Positions 6,654-16,163 of a stretch of 43,898 bases of DNA are shown piece by piece. Position 1 is the first letter of the stretch. Each line of letters starts with the position of its first letter. A model generated the notes under the pieces. That model did not search any database, was not told the DNA's origin, and saw only the letters and a list, made by a program, of their open reading frames with translations. Made by a program: the position numbers and the translations under genes. Source of the stretch: a virus; IMG/VR virus record IMGVR_UViG_3300024346_000137, positions 1 through 43,898 of that record, one strand, 5' to 3'.

Positions 6654-8048
6654 ATGAAAAAAACATACATTCTCGATACAAACGTTTTGCTTTCTGATGC
6701 TAATAGCTTGTTTGGATTCGAAGAGCACGATCTGGTTCTTCCATTGATTGTTCTCGAAGAACTTGATCGGCACAAAGATCGACAAGATGAAGTAGGCCGA
6801 AATGCTCGTGAATTCGTGCGTAAACTCGCAGATCTCACAAAAGTAAACAAGGATTTCAAAGCAGGCATTCCACTTGGAAAAAAACTCGGAACCCTAAAAA
6901 TCCTTTCAATCGAAGACATCGCCCCAGATAACGTTCCTCATAAACTTCCAATCGAAATGGAAACCAAAAAGAGCGGCGATAACATTATTGCTCAATTTTG
7001 TGTGAATTATATTGCAAGCAACTCAACAGAGACCGTTGCTTTAGTCACTCGTGATACCATCCTGCGGCTTAAAGCACAATCGTTGGGCGTTGCATGTGAA
7101 GATTACCGCAAGTTTAATGTTGCCTCTTCTGTAGGGGCTCTATATTCGGGCGTTAAAGTGGTTGAGCGAGAAGATATAAACGTCGATGAGTTTTATGCGA
7201 CCGATGGTTATGTTCTCCCAGAAGATCTTGCAGCAGACATGTTTCCCAATCAATTTGTCATTCTTAAGAATGGTCAAAAATCTGCTATGGCACGCTTTAT
7301 AAACAAAACATCGCCGTTAAAGAAATTAGCAGAAATTCAGAGTAAGCTTACCGCAAGAAACAAAGAACAAGAATTTGCCAGAGAATTACTATACGATCCA
7401 ACAATTAAATTGGTAACCCTTGCAGGACAAGCCGGAACTGGAAAAACTCTTTGTGCGATCGATGCAGGTCTGGAGCAAGTTTTAAACACAAAAACGTATA
7501 ATTCTCTTGTTATTTGTCGTCCTGTTATGCCACTTGGCAAAGACATTGGTTTTCTCCCCGGCGATTTAAATGAAAAACTCGAACCTTGGCTCGCACCAAT
7601 CAAGGATAACCTTCGTTTTCTTCTTGGAGCCTATAACACAAATCCTTCCGCTCCTAGCAGTAAACGTACTAGCAAGTTTGCAGGGAACGTTCGCAAAACC
7701 AAATTTGATGAGCAGGTACTTCAAAGTTATTTCGATGAAGGTATTATCGAAGTTCAAGCTCTTACCTTTATTCGTGGTCGCTCCATCGCTAATGCTTACA
7801 TCATCATCGATGAAACACAAAACACAAACCTGCACGAGATCAAAACCATTCTTACTCGTGTAGGCGAAAACACCAAGATTGTTCTCACTGGAGATCCTGA
7901 ACAAATTGACAACACGTATGTTGACAGCGTAAGCAATGGTTTGTCAATTGTTGCCGAACGTTTTAAAACACATTCAATTGCCGGTCATGTTCAACTCATC
8001 AAAGGTGAACGTTCAGCTTTGGCAACGCTCGCATCAAGCACGCTTTAA
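6654..8048 (+). CDS. phoH: PIN-PhoH fusion ATPase (PhoH2 type)
   Basis: This 464-aa protein starts at ATG 6654 (AGGA seven bases upstream); an in-frame ATG at 6591 lies before the terminator and is rejected. Residues 1-155 are a PIN nuclease domain (YILDTNVLL with D8, E35/E36, D109-N110, VTRD ending at D134). Residues 245-464 are a PhoH P-loop ATPase: Walker A GQAGTGKT (258-265), CRPVMPLGKDIGFLPGD, Walker B YIIIDETQN (382-390) and LTGDPEQID. PIN-PhoH proteins of bacteria have ATP-linked RNA unwinding and RNase activity. Phages often carry phoH, but its role there is unsettled. Confidence 0.95.
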   Translation: MKKTYILDTNVLLSDANSLFGFEEHDLVLPLIVLEELDRHKDRQDEVGRNAREFVRKLADLTKVNKDFKAGIPLGKKLGTLKILSIEDIAPDNVPHKLPIEMETKKSGDNIIAQFCVNYIASNSTETVALVTRDTILRLKAQSLGVACEDYRKFNVASSVGALYSGVKVVEREDINVDEFYATDGYVLPEDLAADMFPNQFVILKNGQKSAMARFINKTSPLKKLAEIQSKLTARNKEQEFARELLYDPTIKLVTLAGQAGTGKTLCAIDAGLEQVLNTKTYNSLVICRPVMPLGKDIGFLPGDLNEKLEPWLAPIKDNLRFLLGAYNTNPSAPSSKRTSKFAGNVRKTKFDEQVLQSYFDEGIIEVQALTFIRGRSIANAYIIIDETQNTNLHEIKTILTRVGENTKIVLTGDPEQIDNTYVDSVSNGLSIVAERFKTHSIAGHVQLIKGERSALATLASSTL

Positions 8049-8118
8049 AGCCAAAGCGTGTCTCCACTGTAATGTACAGCGTTTATAAAAAAGAGCCATA
8101 TACTTAACTGTATAGAAT

Positions 8119-8832
8119 ATGGCCGGTTTTAATCCAAATAGAAAAAAGAAAACATATTCATTACAACGTTCGCAGCCATCAAAAATCGTTGCAACCGTTG
8201 TTGATGGTAAGGTTGAATATTTTGACGAAACGTTAACGGCAGTTGACAATCCGTATTATGTTTTAAATCAAACGGTTAGTCAAGGTATAGCTCCATCCCC
8301 ACCGCCCGTTCTTGCTGAATATGACGAAGATGTAATCGATTTTCTTTGGACAGATACCCAATCCGCAACATTCAACTTAACAGGAGGATTCTCTAGTGTT
8401 CCATATTTGACACTGGAGGTTCTCCCGGCGGAAGGATTTGAGAACATAGCATTTTTTGCTAGCAATCTTTCGACAAACGGTTTCACTGCAAACGTTTCAG
8501 CGCCGTTTAGCGGTCAGTTGGTTTATAGAGCGTTGGTTACACCATCGTTCCCAGTCATCATTGAACGTATTGTTGTTAGCAGTTCGTTTTATTATACGGC
8601 CTCTGCTGGTATTTTACCAGCCAGTTCGAATGACACGTTTGTTGCAACGTATACTTCTGTTGATGGTGTTAACCCACCCGACCATATATTCTTTACACCA
8701 GTGGACGATGACAACAATGGAGATGCAGGTGTAGCTCTTGAAGAAACTGGATCAATGACAGCAACTTCGACGGCATTATCCTATTCAGCACCAGTATATA
8801 ACTCTATACACTATCTTGTAGTTAAGTCCTAG
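8119..8832 (+). CDS. Putative virion structural protein, fibre-cluster first gene
   Basis: The 237-aa product begins with a basic segment (NPNRKKKTYSLQRS). It continues as a Ser/Thr/Val-rich beta protein with no signal peptide, ending in HYLVVKS. Composition and position, directly before the fibre genes and only 19 bases from the next start, suggest a fibre or fibre-associated virion protein. No named family was recognised. No strong ribosome-binding site is visible before ATG 8119. Confidence 0.68.
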   Translation: MAGFNPNRKKKTYSLQRSQPSKIVATVVDGKVEYFDETLTAVDNPYYVLNQTVSQGIAPSPPPVLAEYDEDVIDFLWTDTQSATFNLTGGFSSVPYLTLEVLPAEGFENIAFFASNLSTNGFTANVSAPFSGQLVYRALVTPSFPVIIERIVVSSSFYYTASAGILPASSNDTFVATYTSVDGVNPPDHIFFTPVDDDNNGDAGVALEETGSMTATSTALSYSAPVYNSIHYLVVKS

Positions 8833-8851
8833 AACTTGGAGAGATGTTATA

Positions 8852-10525
8852 ATGGCATACGATTTTAGAGCAAATCAAATACGACTAAACCGAATCATCT
8901 CCTCTGGTTCCGTTCCAATCTTAATATATCCATCTAGTAGCGCAGCAGACTTTTCTGGGAATCTTGTTCCAAGTTTTTCAACAGCATCGATTGGCACCGA
9001 CGTATTCTTCTTTATTTCCGGAAGCTCTACTGCCAAAACTGTTTTCGGTGGCGATATCCTAACCTCTGGGTCATTCCGTTCACTCAAAGGAATAACCGGC
9101 TCCGTTCGGTACACCGATACCGCCAGCACACCTTTTATAATTGGTGGTTCAGATGTAACTGTAAACTATAACTCTCTTGGACAATGGGAAATCTCGGGCT
9201 CAGAAGCTAATTTCTTTACATCCCCAAGTAACGGTATAGTTCAAACAACCGGATCACTGTTTGTTGCTGGTTTATCCTCCTCTGGCGGAGCACAAATAAC
9301 CGGTAGTTTAGAAGTCCTAGGAGGAATAACAGGATCTCTGAGTGGTACCACTTCTGGGAATCCCTTTATTGTTGCTGGTCCAAACATAACCGCAAGCTAC
9401 AACTCTCTTGGACAATGGGAGATAACCGGTTCTGCGGTCGGCGGCACAAACAATGATTTCTTTTTCTCCAGTACAGCCAATATCATCGAAGGTTCTGGGT
9501 CTCTTTATATATCTGGTGCTCTAAGGACAACAACACTCTCTGCATCGATTGGAGCGTTTATCACAGGAAGTGTAGTTCAAGGTACAGGTGGAACTGCATC
9601 TGGTTTGTATTCACACGCAGAAGGATATCAAACACAAGCTACTGGGCTAGCTTCTCACGCAGAAGGAAGCACAACAGTTGCTAGTGGAGATTATTCTCAC
9701 GCAGAAGGTATATCAACAAACGCAACAGGTCTTTATTCTCACGCAGAAGGTAATTCAACTTATGCTACAGACGATGGTGCTCACGCAGAAGGTGAACAAA
9801 CAACAGCCAGCGGTCGCTATTCTCATGCTGCTGGCTATAATACTACGGCAGCAGGAGATTACTCATATGCTGGAGGAACTGACACCGAAGCATTTGCGAA
9901 TAATCAAACGGCTATTGGCAAGTATAACATTTTAGGTAACTCCACTAGTTTGTTTGTTGTTGGTGATGGTTTAAACACAGGAAATCGTCATGACGTGCTC
10001 AGAGTTAACAGTGGTTCTATAGAAGTAACCGGTTCACTAGTTGCAACTCAAACATTATCGGCAAGCATTGTCAGTGCATCATATGTTCGTGCAAATGGAT
10101 TCGATATAACACCAATTTTAGGACAGCTTACAATTGGTGGAGACAATACGAACAGAGCAAGTGGTTCAATATCTGGTTTGTTTGAATCTGGTTCTCTTAT
10201 GACTCCCGGCAGTATTGGGAAGTTCGATGTGGAAGTTCTCGCCATGGATTATAACTTCGAAACAGGAGCCAGTTGGAAATTCACAATCACTGCTCTTTGG
10301 CCTTATAGCGGAAACTTCACATTTATTGCATCAACGGAACTAGCAGCAGAATATGGTCCATCGGCGGGTTCATATAACCCAGCAGTTGAGTGGGATGTTA
10401 ACTTCAACAATCTTGGACAGATTGAGCTCACAGGCTCAACGCCTGCATTTCCTATGGGTGGAACCAGTTTCTATGTACAAGTTACGAAAAAAATGATTGG
10501 TGGCTATGCAACCATTATTGCATAG
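8852..10525 (+). CDS. Tail fibre with YadA-head-like SHAEG repeats
   Basis: The 557-aa fibre protein begins MAYDFRANQIRLNRII, an adapter shared with 20396 and (as TIDFRSDQIQTNKII) with 14667. Two copies of a SYNSLGQWEITGS-type module follow (about residues 103-115 and 185-198). Then come about eight SHAEG repeats (residues about 250-340) typical of trimeric YadA-head beta-rolls, then TSLFVVGDG and a TGS-rich neck. The C-terminal beta sandwich (FDVEVLAMD...SWKFTITA) is related to the ends of 10600 and 23577. GGAGAG precedes the ATG. It is probably a homotrimer exposed on the virion for host recognition (inference). Confidence 0.85.
   Translation: MAYDFRANQIRLNRIISSGSVPILIYPSSSAADFSGNLVPSFSTASIGTDVFFFISGSSTAKTVFGGDILTSGSFRSLKGITGSVRYTDTASTPFIIGGSDVTVNYNSLGQWEISGSEANFFTSPSNGIVQTTGSLFVAGLSSSGGAQITGSLEVLGGITGSLSGTTSGNPFIVAGPNITASYNSLGQWEITGSAVGGTNNDFFFSSTANIIEGSGSLYISGALRTTTLSASIGAFITGSVVQGTGGTASGLYSHAEGYQTQATGLASHAEGSTTVASGDYSHAEGISTNATGLYSHAEGNSTYATDDGAHAEGEQTTASGRYSHAAGYNTTAAGDYSYAGGTDTEAFANNQTAIGKYNILGNSTSLFVVGDGLNTGNRHDVLRVNSGSIEVTGSLVATQTLSASIVSASYVRANGFDITPILGQLTIGGDNTNRASGSISGLFESGSLMTPGSIGKFDVEVLAMDYNFETGASWKFTITALWPYSGNFTFIASTELAAEYGPSAGSYNPAVEWDVNFNNLGQIELTGSTPAFPMGGTSFYVQVTKKMIGGYATIIA
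9592..9890 (+). repeat. SHAEG (YadA-head-like) coding repeats
   Basis: Tandem units of about 42 bases (14 residues, consensus G-x-YSHAEGxxTxAxG) recur about eight times, with TCTCACGCAGAAGG repeated at the DNA level. The last copies decay to SHAAGY and SYAGGT. These are coding repeats of the fibre, and a likely site for recombination with the related block at 15.1 kb. Confidence 0.8.
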
Positions 10526-10599
10526 TTAAGACGAACTTATTCCTCTATTTATAGTGTGTCCATAAAAATCATGTGGACCACAAAGAGGAGATAACTGTC

Positions 10600-11619
10600 A
10601 TGGCTATTAAACGTAAAACTCATTTGAATCTAAGTGGTTCCCACCATACCTTAGATTCAGACAATGCATTTGTTGGTGGATTTTTATACACAACAGGCTC
10701 AATTTCAGCTTCTTTAGGTATTAGCGCCTCTGCTGGATTCCAAGCCGGTGGTGCATCTACATTCAAAGCTGCTACCTTTGGTGGTTATGTCAGTGCATCA
10801 AACTATATTGCCACTGCAAACAACTTGCAAGTTGGACAAAATGCATATGTAACTGGCTCCGTGCAAGTAACCGGTTCTGTGTTTGCTCAAAACACTGTAT
10901 CTGCTTCTCAAGGTATTTTTACACAACTAACCGGTTCTCTCAGTGGAACAACAGCAGGTTTACCATTCCTTGTGAATGGTGGAAACATGGCCGGTGTAAA
11001 TTATAATGATGCAACCGGACAATGGGAAATCACAGGATCGACAGGCACAAGCGTTGCAGGTGCTAACGCACAAATTCAATTCAACGCTGATGGTGTGCAC
11101 GGCGCCAGCTCTGACCTTATATTTTACTCAGCAAGTTTCGGGCAATATCCTGCTGGAACTCTTGCTGTTCCGACTGCTTCAATAGGTGATACACTTTTTG
11201 TTCAGGGAATTAATGTAACACCACTTTATAAGAACACTAGCTCATCTGGTCCCGGCGGAACAACAAATATTGCATCCGCAGATTTTCTTACATTTACAGA
11301 TTTTCTTGGTCAAACACTTGGAAACTACTCGATTGCTGCATACGATTTTACAATCGTTGCTGTTTCACAAACCTCAGACGACTATGCATCATGGAACTTT
11401 ACCACAACAGGCATCAAAAATTCCACAGGCGCAACAAAACTTATTGACTATCTCGAAGTATCTCAAGGTAGCTCCGGTTCGGATGGTGATACATGGGCCG
11501 TTAACGTATATGATGATCTCTCAGTAGGTCTTACCGGCTCAACATCAGTAACCGTTCAATGGTGGATGAAAGCTTCGATGAAAGCTGCTCTGTCCGGTTC
11601 TGGTAACACAAGATACTAA
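10600..11619 (+). CDS. Tail fibre-like structural protein, MAIKRK adapter
   Basis: The start is ATG 10600 with AAAGAGGAG 10 bases upstream; the upstream GTG at 10573 is rejected. The 339-aa product begins MAIKRKTHLNLSGS, related to the N terminus of 23577 (MAVIKRYAHIDQ). It has many TGS turns and one GQWEITGS module. The C-terminal domain (YDFTIVAVSQ...ASWNFTTTG, TVQWWMKASMK) is related to the ends of 8852 and 23577. It is probably a short fibre or fibre-cap protein. A TATTTATA octamer lies 47 bases upstream. Confidence 0.8.
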   Translation: MAIKRKTHLNLSGSHHTLDSDNAFVGGFLYTTGSISASLGISASAGFQAGGASTFKAATFGGYVSASNYIATANNLQVGQNAYVTGSVQVTGSVFAQNTVSASQGIFTQLTGSLSGTTAGLPFLVNGGNMAGVNYNDATGQWEITGSTGTSVAGANAQIQFNADGVHGASSDLIFYSASFGQYPAGTLAVPTASIGDTLFVQGINVTPLYKNTSSSGPGGTTNIASADFLTFTDFLGQTLGNYSIAAYDFTIVAVSQTSDDYASWNFTTTGIKNSTGATKLIDYLEVSQGSSGSDGDTWAVNVYDDLSVGLTGSTSVTVQWWMKASMKAALSGSGNTRY

Positions 11620-11657
11620 GCTGTAGTCAAATATAAAACACCCATAACGTTGTACTT

Positions 11658-13232
11658 ATGGGCATGACTATACCTCAAAGCAAACCTCTCCTAATCAATC
11701 TAAACGTCAACAATAAGACATACGATTTGCCTACCACGGCTAGTGCCGTAGGTATAGATCTCAACACAGGCAAACAGTTATACTACAGCACCAGTTCTTT
11801 CGATTGGGCAACACTAGAAACCATAACAGCAAGTTATGGCATTTTCTCTCAAAATCTCACAGCTTCAAATTTGTATCTAACTGGTAATCCCGGTCGCATA
11901 ACAAACGAAGTTGGGCCGCTAATCATAGCTAGTTCTATTGGTATTACAACAAGTGGTTCTATTATCTTCTCTGGCTCACGTTCTTCTCTTGGAACAGAAC
12001 AAACTTCTGTTCTTGTTAACGGCGATATTTTTGTTTCTGGCGGTGTAGGAACAAACGATTATCTCCAGTTAAAACCAGTAAACCTTTTGCGCATACCAAC
12101 CAACACAACAGCAAGCTACATTTATACTTCTGGTAGTACAAACGATCTTTATTTCACTCAGTATAGTGGACCTTATACAAACACAACACGCTTGCGTTGG
12201 TTGGAGGGAGTTCTTGCATCAGGTCTTTTAAATGGTGGGGTTCTTTCAACAGTAAATGGAACAACAGCTTTTTCTGTTACATCTGGATCTGGTATCATTG
12301 TAAGCTATAATGCATCAACAACAACCGATCCATATCCAACCATTCAAAAAGTTGATTGGCCAACATATACAAGCCAATCATTAACTTATAGCTCAAGCGC
12401 ACAGATCACATATATTGTAATAAATCCATCAAACAATCAAATCATTCAACAAACAACTCCATTTATTGATGGAGACTATGAACAATATTTTATTCTTGGC
12501 CGTATTTTGCATCAAACTAGTTCTGTCACGAACGGCGCAGTAACATCCCCGTTTGTTTCATATGCAAGAACTACATCACACGATCAGTTCGTTCGTAGTT
12601 TTGGAGCTTTGAAGCTTCTTGGGCATGTTCTTGCTGCTTCTGGATCGACTCTTAGTTTGACAAAAACAGGCGGAGATTCTTACTATCAAGGTAGAAACTA
12701 CACTGTAAATCCAAGCAATCCAGATTACGTTAAATCAACATCTGATTATTCTCTAACAACCTCAAAGATATTTTACGAATATGTGAACGGCTCAGGTAAT
12801 CCAGTTATAAATTCTGGTATAGCAAACGCCGGGTTTACAGTTATCGATCCAGCAAACTACAACGACAACGGAACTCTTACAACTGTTCCCGGTGGCAAAT
12901 ATACAATTCAACGTGTATATTGGTTTCCAAACGCTGTCACAAGAGCTCTTTATGTTTATTATGGTAGTGCCACTTATAACTCTTTAAATACTGCTCAAGC
13001 GGGAATAGCAACAGAAGCTTTTACAGAAGGCCAAAATACATTAGATGGAGCTATCTTTGTCGGATATATACTCGTCTATAGCAACGCAACCGACCTATCA
13101 AACACAAGTCAAGCAAGATTTATTCAAGGTGGTACATTTCGCAGTGCTGGTGGTGGAGGTGGAGGTGGAGGTGGAGCAGGGGCAACAACTCCGGGTGGTT
13201 TAGACACTTATGTACAGTTCAACGATGGATGA
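11658..13232 (+). CDS. Large tail fibre, part before an in-frame UGA
   Basis: Reading from ATG 11658 gives 524 residues and stops at TGA 13230-13232. The protein is Ser/Thr-rich beta structure. It has no strong similarity to the DFR-type adapters, though its first 40 residues look like an attachment segment. Near the end there is a run of Gly (13149-13175), then GGLDTYVQFNDG followed by the TGA. Phage fibres commonly contain QFNDGGS.F here, so the TGA sits where a second Gly codon (GGA) is expected. The same frame continues open to 14099 with fitting fibre sequence. The full product would be 813 aa by readthrough or in an uninterrupted parent. Confidence 0.82.
   Translation: MGMTIPQSKPLLINLNVNNKTYDLPTTASAVGIDLNTGKQLYYSTSSFDWATLETITASYGIFSQNLTASNLYLTGNPGRITNEVGPLIIASSIGITTSGSIIFSGSRSSLGTEQTSVLVNGDIFVSGGVGTNDYLQLKPVNLLRIPTNTTASYIYTSGSTNDLYFTQYSGPYTNTTRLRWLEGVLASGLLNGGVLSTVNGTTAFSVTSGSGIIVSYNASTTTDPYPTIQKVDWPTYTSQSLTYSSSAQITYIVINPSNNQIIQQTTPFIDGDYEQYFILGRILHQTSSVTNGAVTSPFVSYARTTSHDQFVRSFGALKLLGHVLAASGSTLSLTKTGGDSYYQGRNYTVNPSNPDYVKSTSDYSLTTSKIFYEYVNGSGNPVINSGIANAGFTVIDPANYNDNGTLTTVPGGKYTIQRVYWFPNAVTRALYVYYGSATYNSLNTAQAGIATEAFTEGQNTLDGAIFVGYILVYSNATDLSNTSQARFIQGGTFRSAGGGGGGGGGAGATTPGGLDTYVQFNDG
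13149..13175 (+). repeat. Glycine-coding (GGTGGA) microsatellite
   Basis: Nine consecutive Gly codons, mostly alternating GGT and GGA (four perfect GGTGGA units at 13152-13175), lie 55 bases before the in-frame TGA. Slippage by whole 6-base units would change linker length without shifting the frame. Confidence 0.75.
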
Positions 13233-14099
13233 AGCACTTTCAATGGTGTTTCTACCTTTACGTTCAACAAAACAACCAATACGCTTTCCACAACAAACAT
13301 TCAAGTCTCTGGGGTTGTTGGGACGAGCGGAAGTGTAACTCTAGGTGGTGCGTCAAGCGATGCTGTAACAATAACAGGACAACTAACAGCATCCCAAGGC
13401 GTCAGTGCTTCAACCAACATAGCAACTGCTGGTAACCTGTATGTTCAAGGTACATCATTTCATACAGGCTCTGCATATTTTGGTGGGGCTGTTGGTCAAA
13501 CTATTATAAACACAAACGATACCACACAACCGATCTTGTATGTTTCTGGAACAGACACAAGGGGCGGTGCCGGATATTTTAATTTTCTAAAAGCTTCAAA
13601 CAACTATTCAACAGGAACAAATCGTGACAAATATTTCCGATTGGATAGTGCTGGGGCTATACAAGTTATAAACAACGCATATTCGGCTACTCTATTTGAA
13701 CTTACTGATACAGGGAACTTAAAAATTCCGGCAGGAAGTTCATACCTAGGCCCAGTAAAAGAACTGTTTGCGACTAAAACCGGTGCAACAGGTGTTGTAA
13801 CTCATGACTGTGTAACTAGTAGCGTATTCTACCATACAAGTCCGAGTAACAACTGGACTGCAAACCTTACTAATTTGAACTTATCAGCTTCTTATGCAAC
13901 AACGGTAACCATGGTTATTTCTGAAGGTGTTACGGCATATCTTCCAACTGCGGTTCAAATTGAAGGTTCCGCACAAACGTTAAACTGGCAAGGAAATGTA
14001 ACTCCTACCGGAACACCAAGCAGAGTCAATATTGTTACATTTAGTATTCTGAATAACGCTGGAACGTACACAGTATTAGGCCAAATTGTATCCTTCTAA
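13233..14099 (+). CDS. Tail fibre C-terminal part beyond the in-frame UGA
   Basis: This is the same frame as 11658, directly after the TGA: STFNGVSTFTFNKTTNTL, TGS-type repeats and then a typical fibre C-terminal domain (SVFYHTSPSNNWTANL, ITVTM-like strands, INWQG-type NWQGNVTPTG, TYTVLGQIVSF). No ATG with a ribosome-binding site lies in this frame; the first candidate start is a TTG at 13536 with no ribosome-binding site. The segment therefore depends on UGA readthrough, or it is a broken end if the TGA is a true nonsense mutation or a sequencing error. The stop is TAA at 14097. Confidence 0.7.
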   Translation, partial: STFNGVSTFTFNKTTNTLSTTNIQVSGVVGTSGSVTLGGASSDAVTITGQLTASQGVSASTNIATAGNLYVQGTSFHTGSAYFGGAVGQTIINTNDTTQPILYVSGTDTRGGAGYFNFLKASNNYSTGTNRDKYFRLDSAGAIQVINNAYSATLFELTDTGNLKIPAGSSYLGPVKELFATKTGATGVVTHDCVTSSVFYHTSPSNNWTANLTNLNLSASYATTVTMVISEGVTAYLPTAVQIEGSAQTLNWQGNVTPTGTPSRVNIVTFSILNNAGTYTVLGQIVSF

Positions 14100-14116
14100 T
14101 GTTGGAGTAGATTTAT

Positions 14117-14635
14117 ATGTTTAGTTCATTCAATGGTGCAAATCAAGCTGGCAGAAAATCTGTAGCACGTTTCAGATATTACAGATTTTACGCAACAAAA
14201 GTAAGAACTCCCGGTGTTGATGCTGGCTATCCAAACGGAATCATTCATATGAGCGAGTTTATTATGTTGCTTGGTAATACTAGAATCGATTATACTGGTG
14301 CAACAGCAACAAATCCCGGTGGAAGTAATCCTGTGGGTGAAGAACCATCAAAAGCTATCGACAACGATCAAGCAACAAAATGGTTAGACTTTGAATTCAA
14401 CAGTAACCTTTATTCCATTTTACAAGTTGATTTTGGTTCTGTGCGTCAAACTGACGCTTTTCAATATCGTACAGCAAACGACGTAGATGGGAGAGATCCC
14501 ATCCGCTGGTTAGTTCAAGGCAGCAACGATACTTCTACTTGGTATACTGTTCATGACCAAAACTCTTCGGATGCTACGATCACAGCATCCAGATATACTC
14601 TAACTCAAGTTTTCTATTTCAACAAAAACTACTAA
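14117..14635 (+). CDS. Discoidin (F5/8 type C)-like carbohydrate-binding virion protein
   Basis: The 172-aa product has the order of a galactose-binding-like discoidin domain: YYRFYATKV, MSEFIMLLG, PSKAIDNDQATKWLDF (the usual A-x-D-x-x-x-x-T-x-W site), LQVDFGS, and IRWLVQGSNDTSTWYTVHDQ. Such domains bind sugars, which suits a fibre-associated receptor-binding subunit. TTGGAG precedes ATG 14117, and the gene lies 17 bases after the fibre it follows. No signal peptide or membrane segment is visible. Confidence 0.8.
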   Translation: MFSSFNGANQAGRKSVARFRYYRFYATKVRTPGVDAGYPNGIIHMSEFIMLLGNTRIDYTGATATNPGGSNPVGEEPSKAIDNDQATKWLDFEFNSNLYSILQVDFGSVRQTDAFQYRTANDVDGRDPIRWLVQGSNDTSTWYTVHDQNSSDATITASRYTLTQVFYFNKNY

Positions 14636-14666
14636 TTGCTATTTAAATTCGATAGGATTATAACAC

Positions 14667-16139
14667 ATGACCATAGACTTTCGTTCTGATCAGATTCAAA
14701 CAAACAAAATCATCGTAACTGGCAGTACCCCTCAAAAAACCTTATTGATTTACGGTATCGATGCTGATGCGAGCCCAAACAACCAAGGGAATATCGACCC
14801 AGCGGTTTTTGATACCACAGTTGTTGGTTCTGATGTTTTCTTGTTTGTGTCGGGTGTTATTGGTGGCAAAGATGGAATTGATCCCGGTATAACAGTTATC
14901 GGTGGAGATTTACACATCTCTGGAAACTTGACCATCAATGGAACATACCCCAGCGGGGGTGGAGGAACCAATTTTTTTACCGAGATTGACAGCACACATA
15001 TTTACACAACTAGTTCGGTTCGTGTTGCTGAACTGAGTGCTTCACTCGGAGCAATCATTACAGGCAGTGTAGTGCAAGGTGCAGATGGAACAGCTTCCGG
15101 TTTTTATTCTCATGCAGAAGGAGGGCTCTGCACAGCATATGGAGATTATTCTCACGCTGAAGGTACTGGTTCAGTAACATATGGAGACTACGCACACGCT
15201 TCTGGTATCAAAACTATAGCTTTTGGCACGGGATCTTATGCTGGTGGATTGTGGACTATTGCTTCTGGTGCCGTTGATGGTGCTCCTATAGCAACATCTC
15301 AAACTGCTGTTGGCAAATACAACAAAAGAAACAATACAACTTCCTTGTTTGTTGTAGGTGATGGAACAGGAGATTCTGATGCGTTACGTCATGACGTTTT
15401 AAGAGTTGAGTCTGGTTCTGTTCAAGTTACAGGAAGTTTGTTTGTTAATGGAACACAAATAACAGGTACTAGTGGAACTACATTGTACGCTTCAGATGGT
15501 GTAGCTTCTTTCGGGACAGGAAATGCATCGATTACTGGTCTTGGTGATGCATCAACGTTTACCTTGTCTGGCTCTGCTTCAAGTATATTTGCGTATAACA
15601 CATTAGGAGATACAACAGCTCCAAAGATCATTTGGAGCTTGCCAGTAGGCGCTAGAAAAATAACCATGTATACTAGAGTTACTGCTACAAACGGTTGGAC
15701 AACTTCGGCAAGTAACCGTTATTTTCAAACCGTTTTAAAATATGCTGGTGACGGAGGTGCTCCAACCACTGTGTTGTTCGGTTTTAGCATTAACGGCGGT
15801 AGTACTGCATATATTGGTGATAAAAGAACTGGATCTAATCAAGGATCTGGGCCGTATTACTCTGGCCCCGGTTTTTTTGAACTAACAACCACAGACACAT
15901 GGCTTCGTGTTATTTGGGATTTGGAACAGCAAGTAATGATATATGCTTTTGGGGTGGGTACACATACCACAAAACCTAAACTGTGGAAAACCGGCGGAAC
16001 CGGTTACATATATGCTACCAGCGCAGGAGGCCCATGGCCAGTATCAGATGATGCACAAATTGTTGCATCTATTGAAAGCTTTGATAGTACCACTCCCGGT
16101 TTCACCCTAACAATGCAACCAGAAATCATTGTAGAATAA
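14667..16139 (+). CDS. Tail fibre with DFR adapter and SHAEG repeats
   Basis: The 490-aa product is a paralogue of 8852. It begins TIDFRSDQIQTNKIIVTGS and has an SGxLTINGTYPSGGGG linker. Four to five YadA-head-type repeats (YSHAEGG, YSHAEGT, YAHASG, SYAGG; about residues 145-200) are followed by the nearly identical QTAVGKYNK...TSLFVVGDG...HDVLRVESGSVQVTGS block. The C-terminal 200 residues (about 290-490) differ from 8852 and look like a beta-sandwich tip, suggesting tip exchange on a common shaft. It is probably trimeric and surface exposed. Confidence 0.85.
   Translation: MTIDFRSDQIQTNKIIVTGSTPQKTLLIYGIDADASPNNQGNIDPAVFDTTVVGSDVFLFVSGVIGGKDGIDPGITVIGGDLHISGNLTINGTYPSGGGGTNFFTEIDSTHIYTTSSVRVAELSASLGAIITGSVVQGADGTASGFYSHAEGGLCTAYGDYSHAEGTGSVTYGDYAHASGIKTIAFGTGSYAGGLWTIASGAVDGAPIATSQTAVGKYNKRNNTTSLFVVGDGTGDSDALRHDVLRVESGSVQVTGSLFVNGTQITGTSGTTLYASDGVASFGTGNASITGLGDASTFTLSGSASSIFAYNTLGDTTAPKIIWSLPVGARKITMYTRVTATNGWTTSASNRYFQTVLKYAGDGGAPTTVLFGFSINGGSTAYIGDKRTGSNQGSGPYYSGPGFFELTTTDTWLRVIWDLEQQVMIYAFGVGTHTTKPKLWKTGGTGYIYATSAGGPWPVSDDAQIVASIESFDSTTPGFTLTMQPEIIVE
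15085..15280 (+). repeat. SHAEG-type coding repeats, second block
   Basis: A shorter, more diverged set of 14-residue YadA-head units (GFYSHAEGG, GDYSHAEGT, GDYAHASGI, GSYAGGL). It is flanked by the same ITGSVVQG and SLFVVGDG boundaries as the block at 9.6 kb. Confidence 0.7.
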
Positions 16140-16163
16140 CACAAGGTTTATATCAAGAATATC

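Noticed and set aside
9592-9890. CRISPR-like array
   Set aside because: The regular 42-base repeats are coding SHAEG units within an open frame, with no unique spacers.
11658-14099. Genome-wide recoding of TGA as an amino acid
   Set aside because: TGA is the natural stop of many genes here with correct ends and ATGA overlaps (for example 4404, 6568, 34369, 37082).
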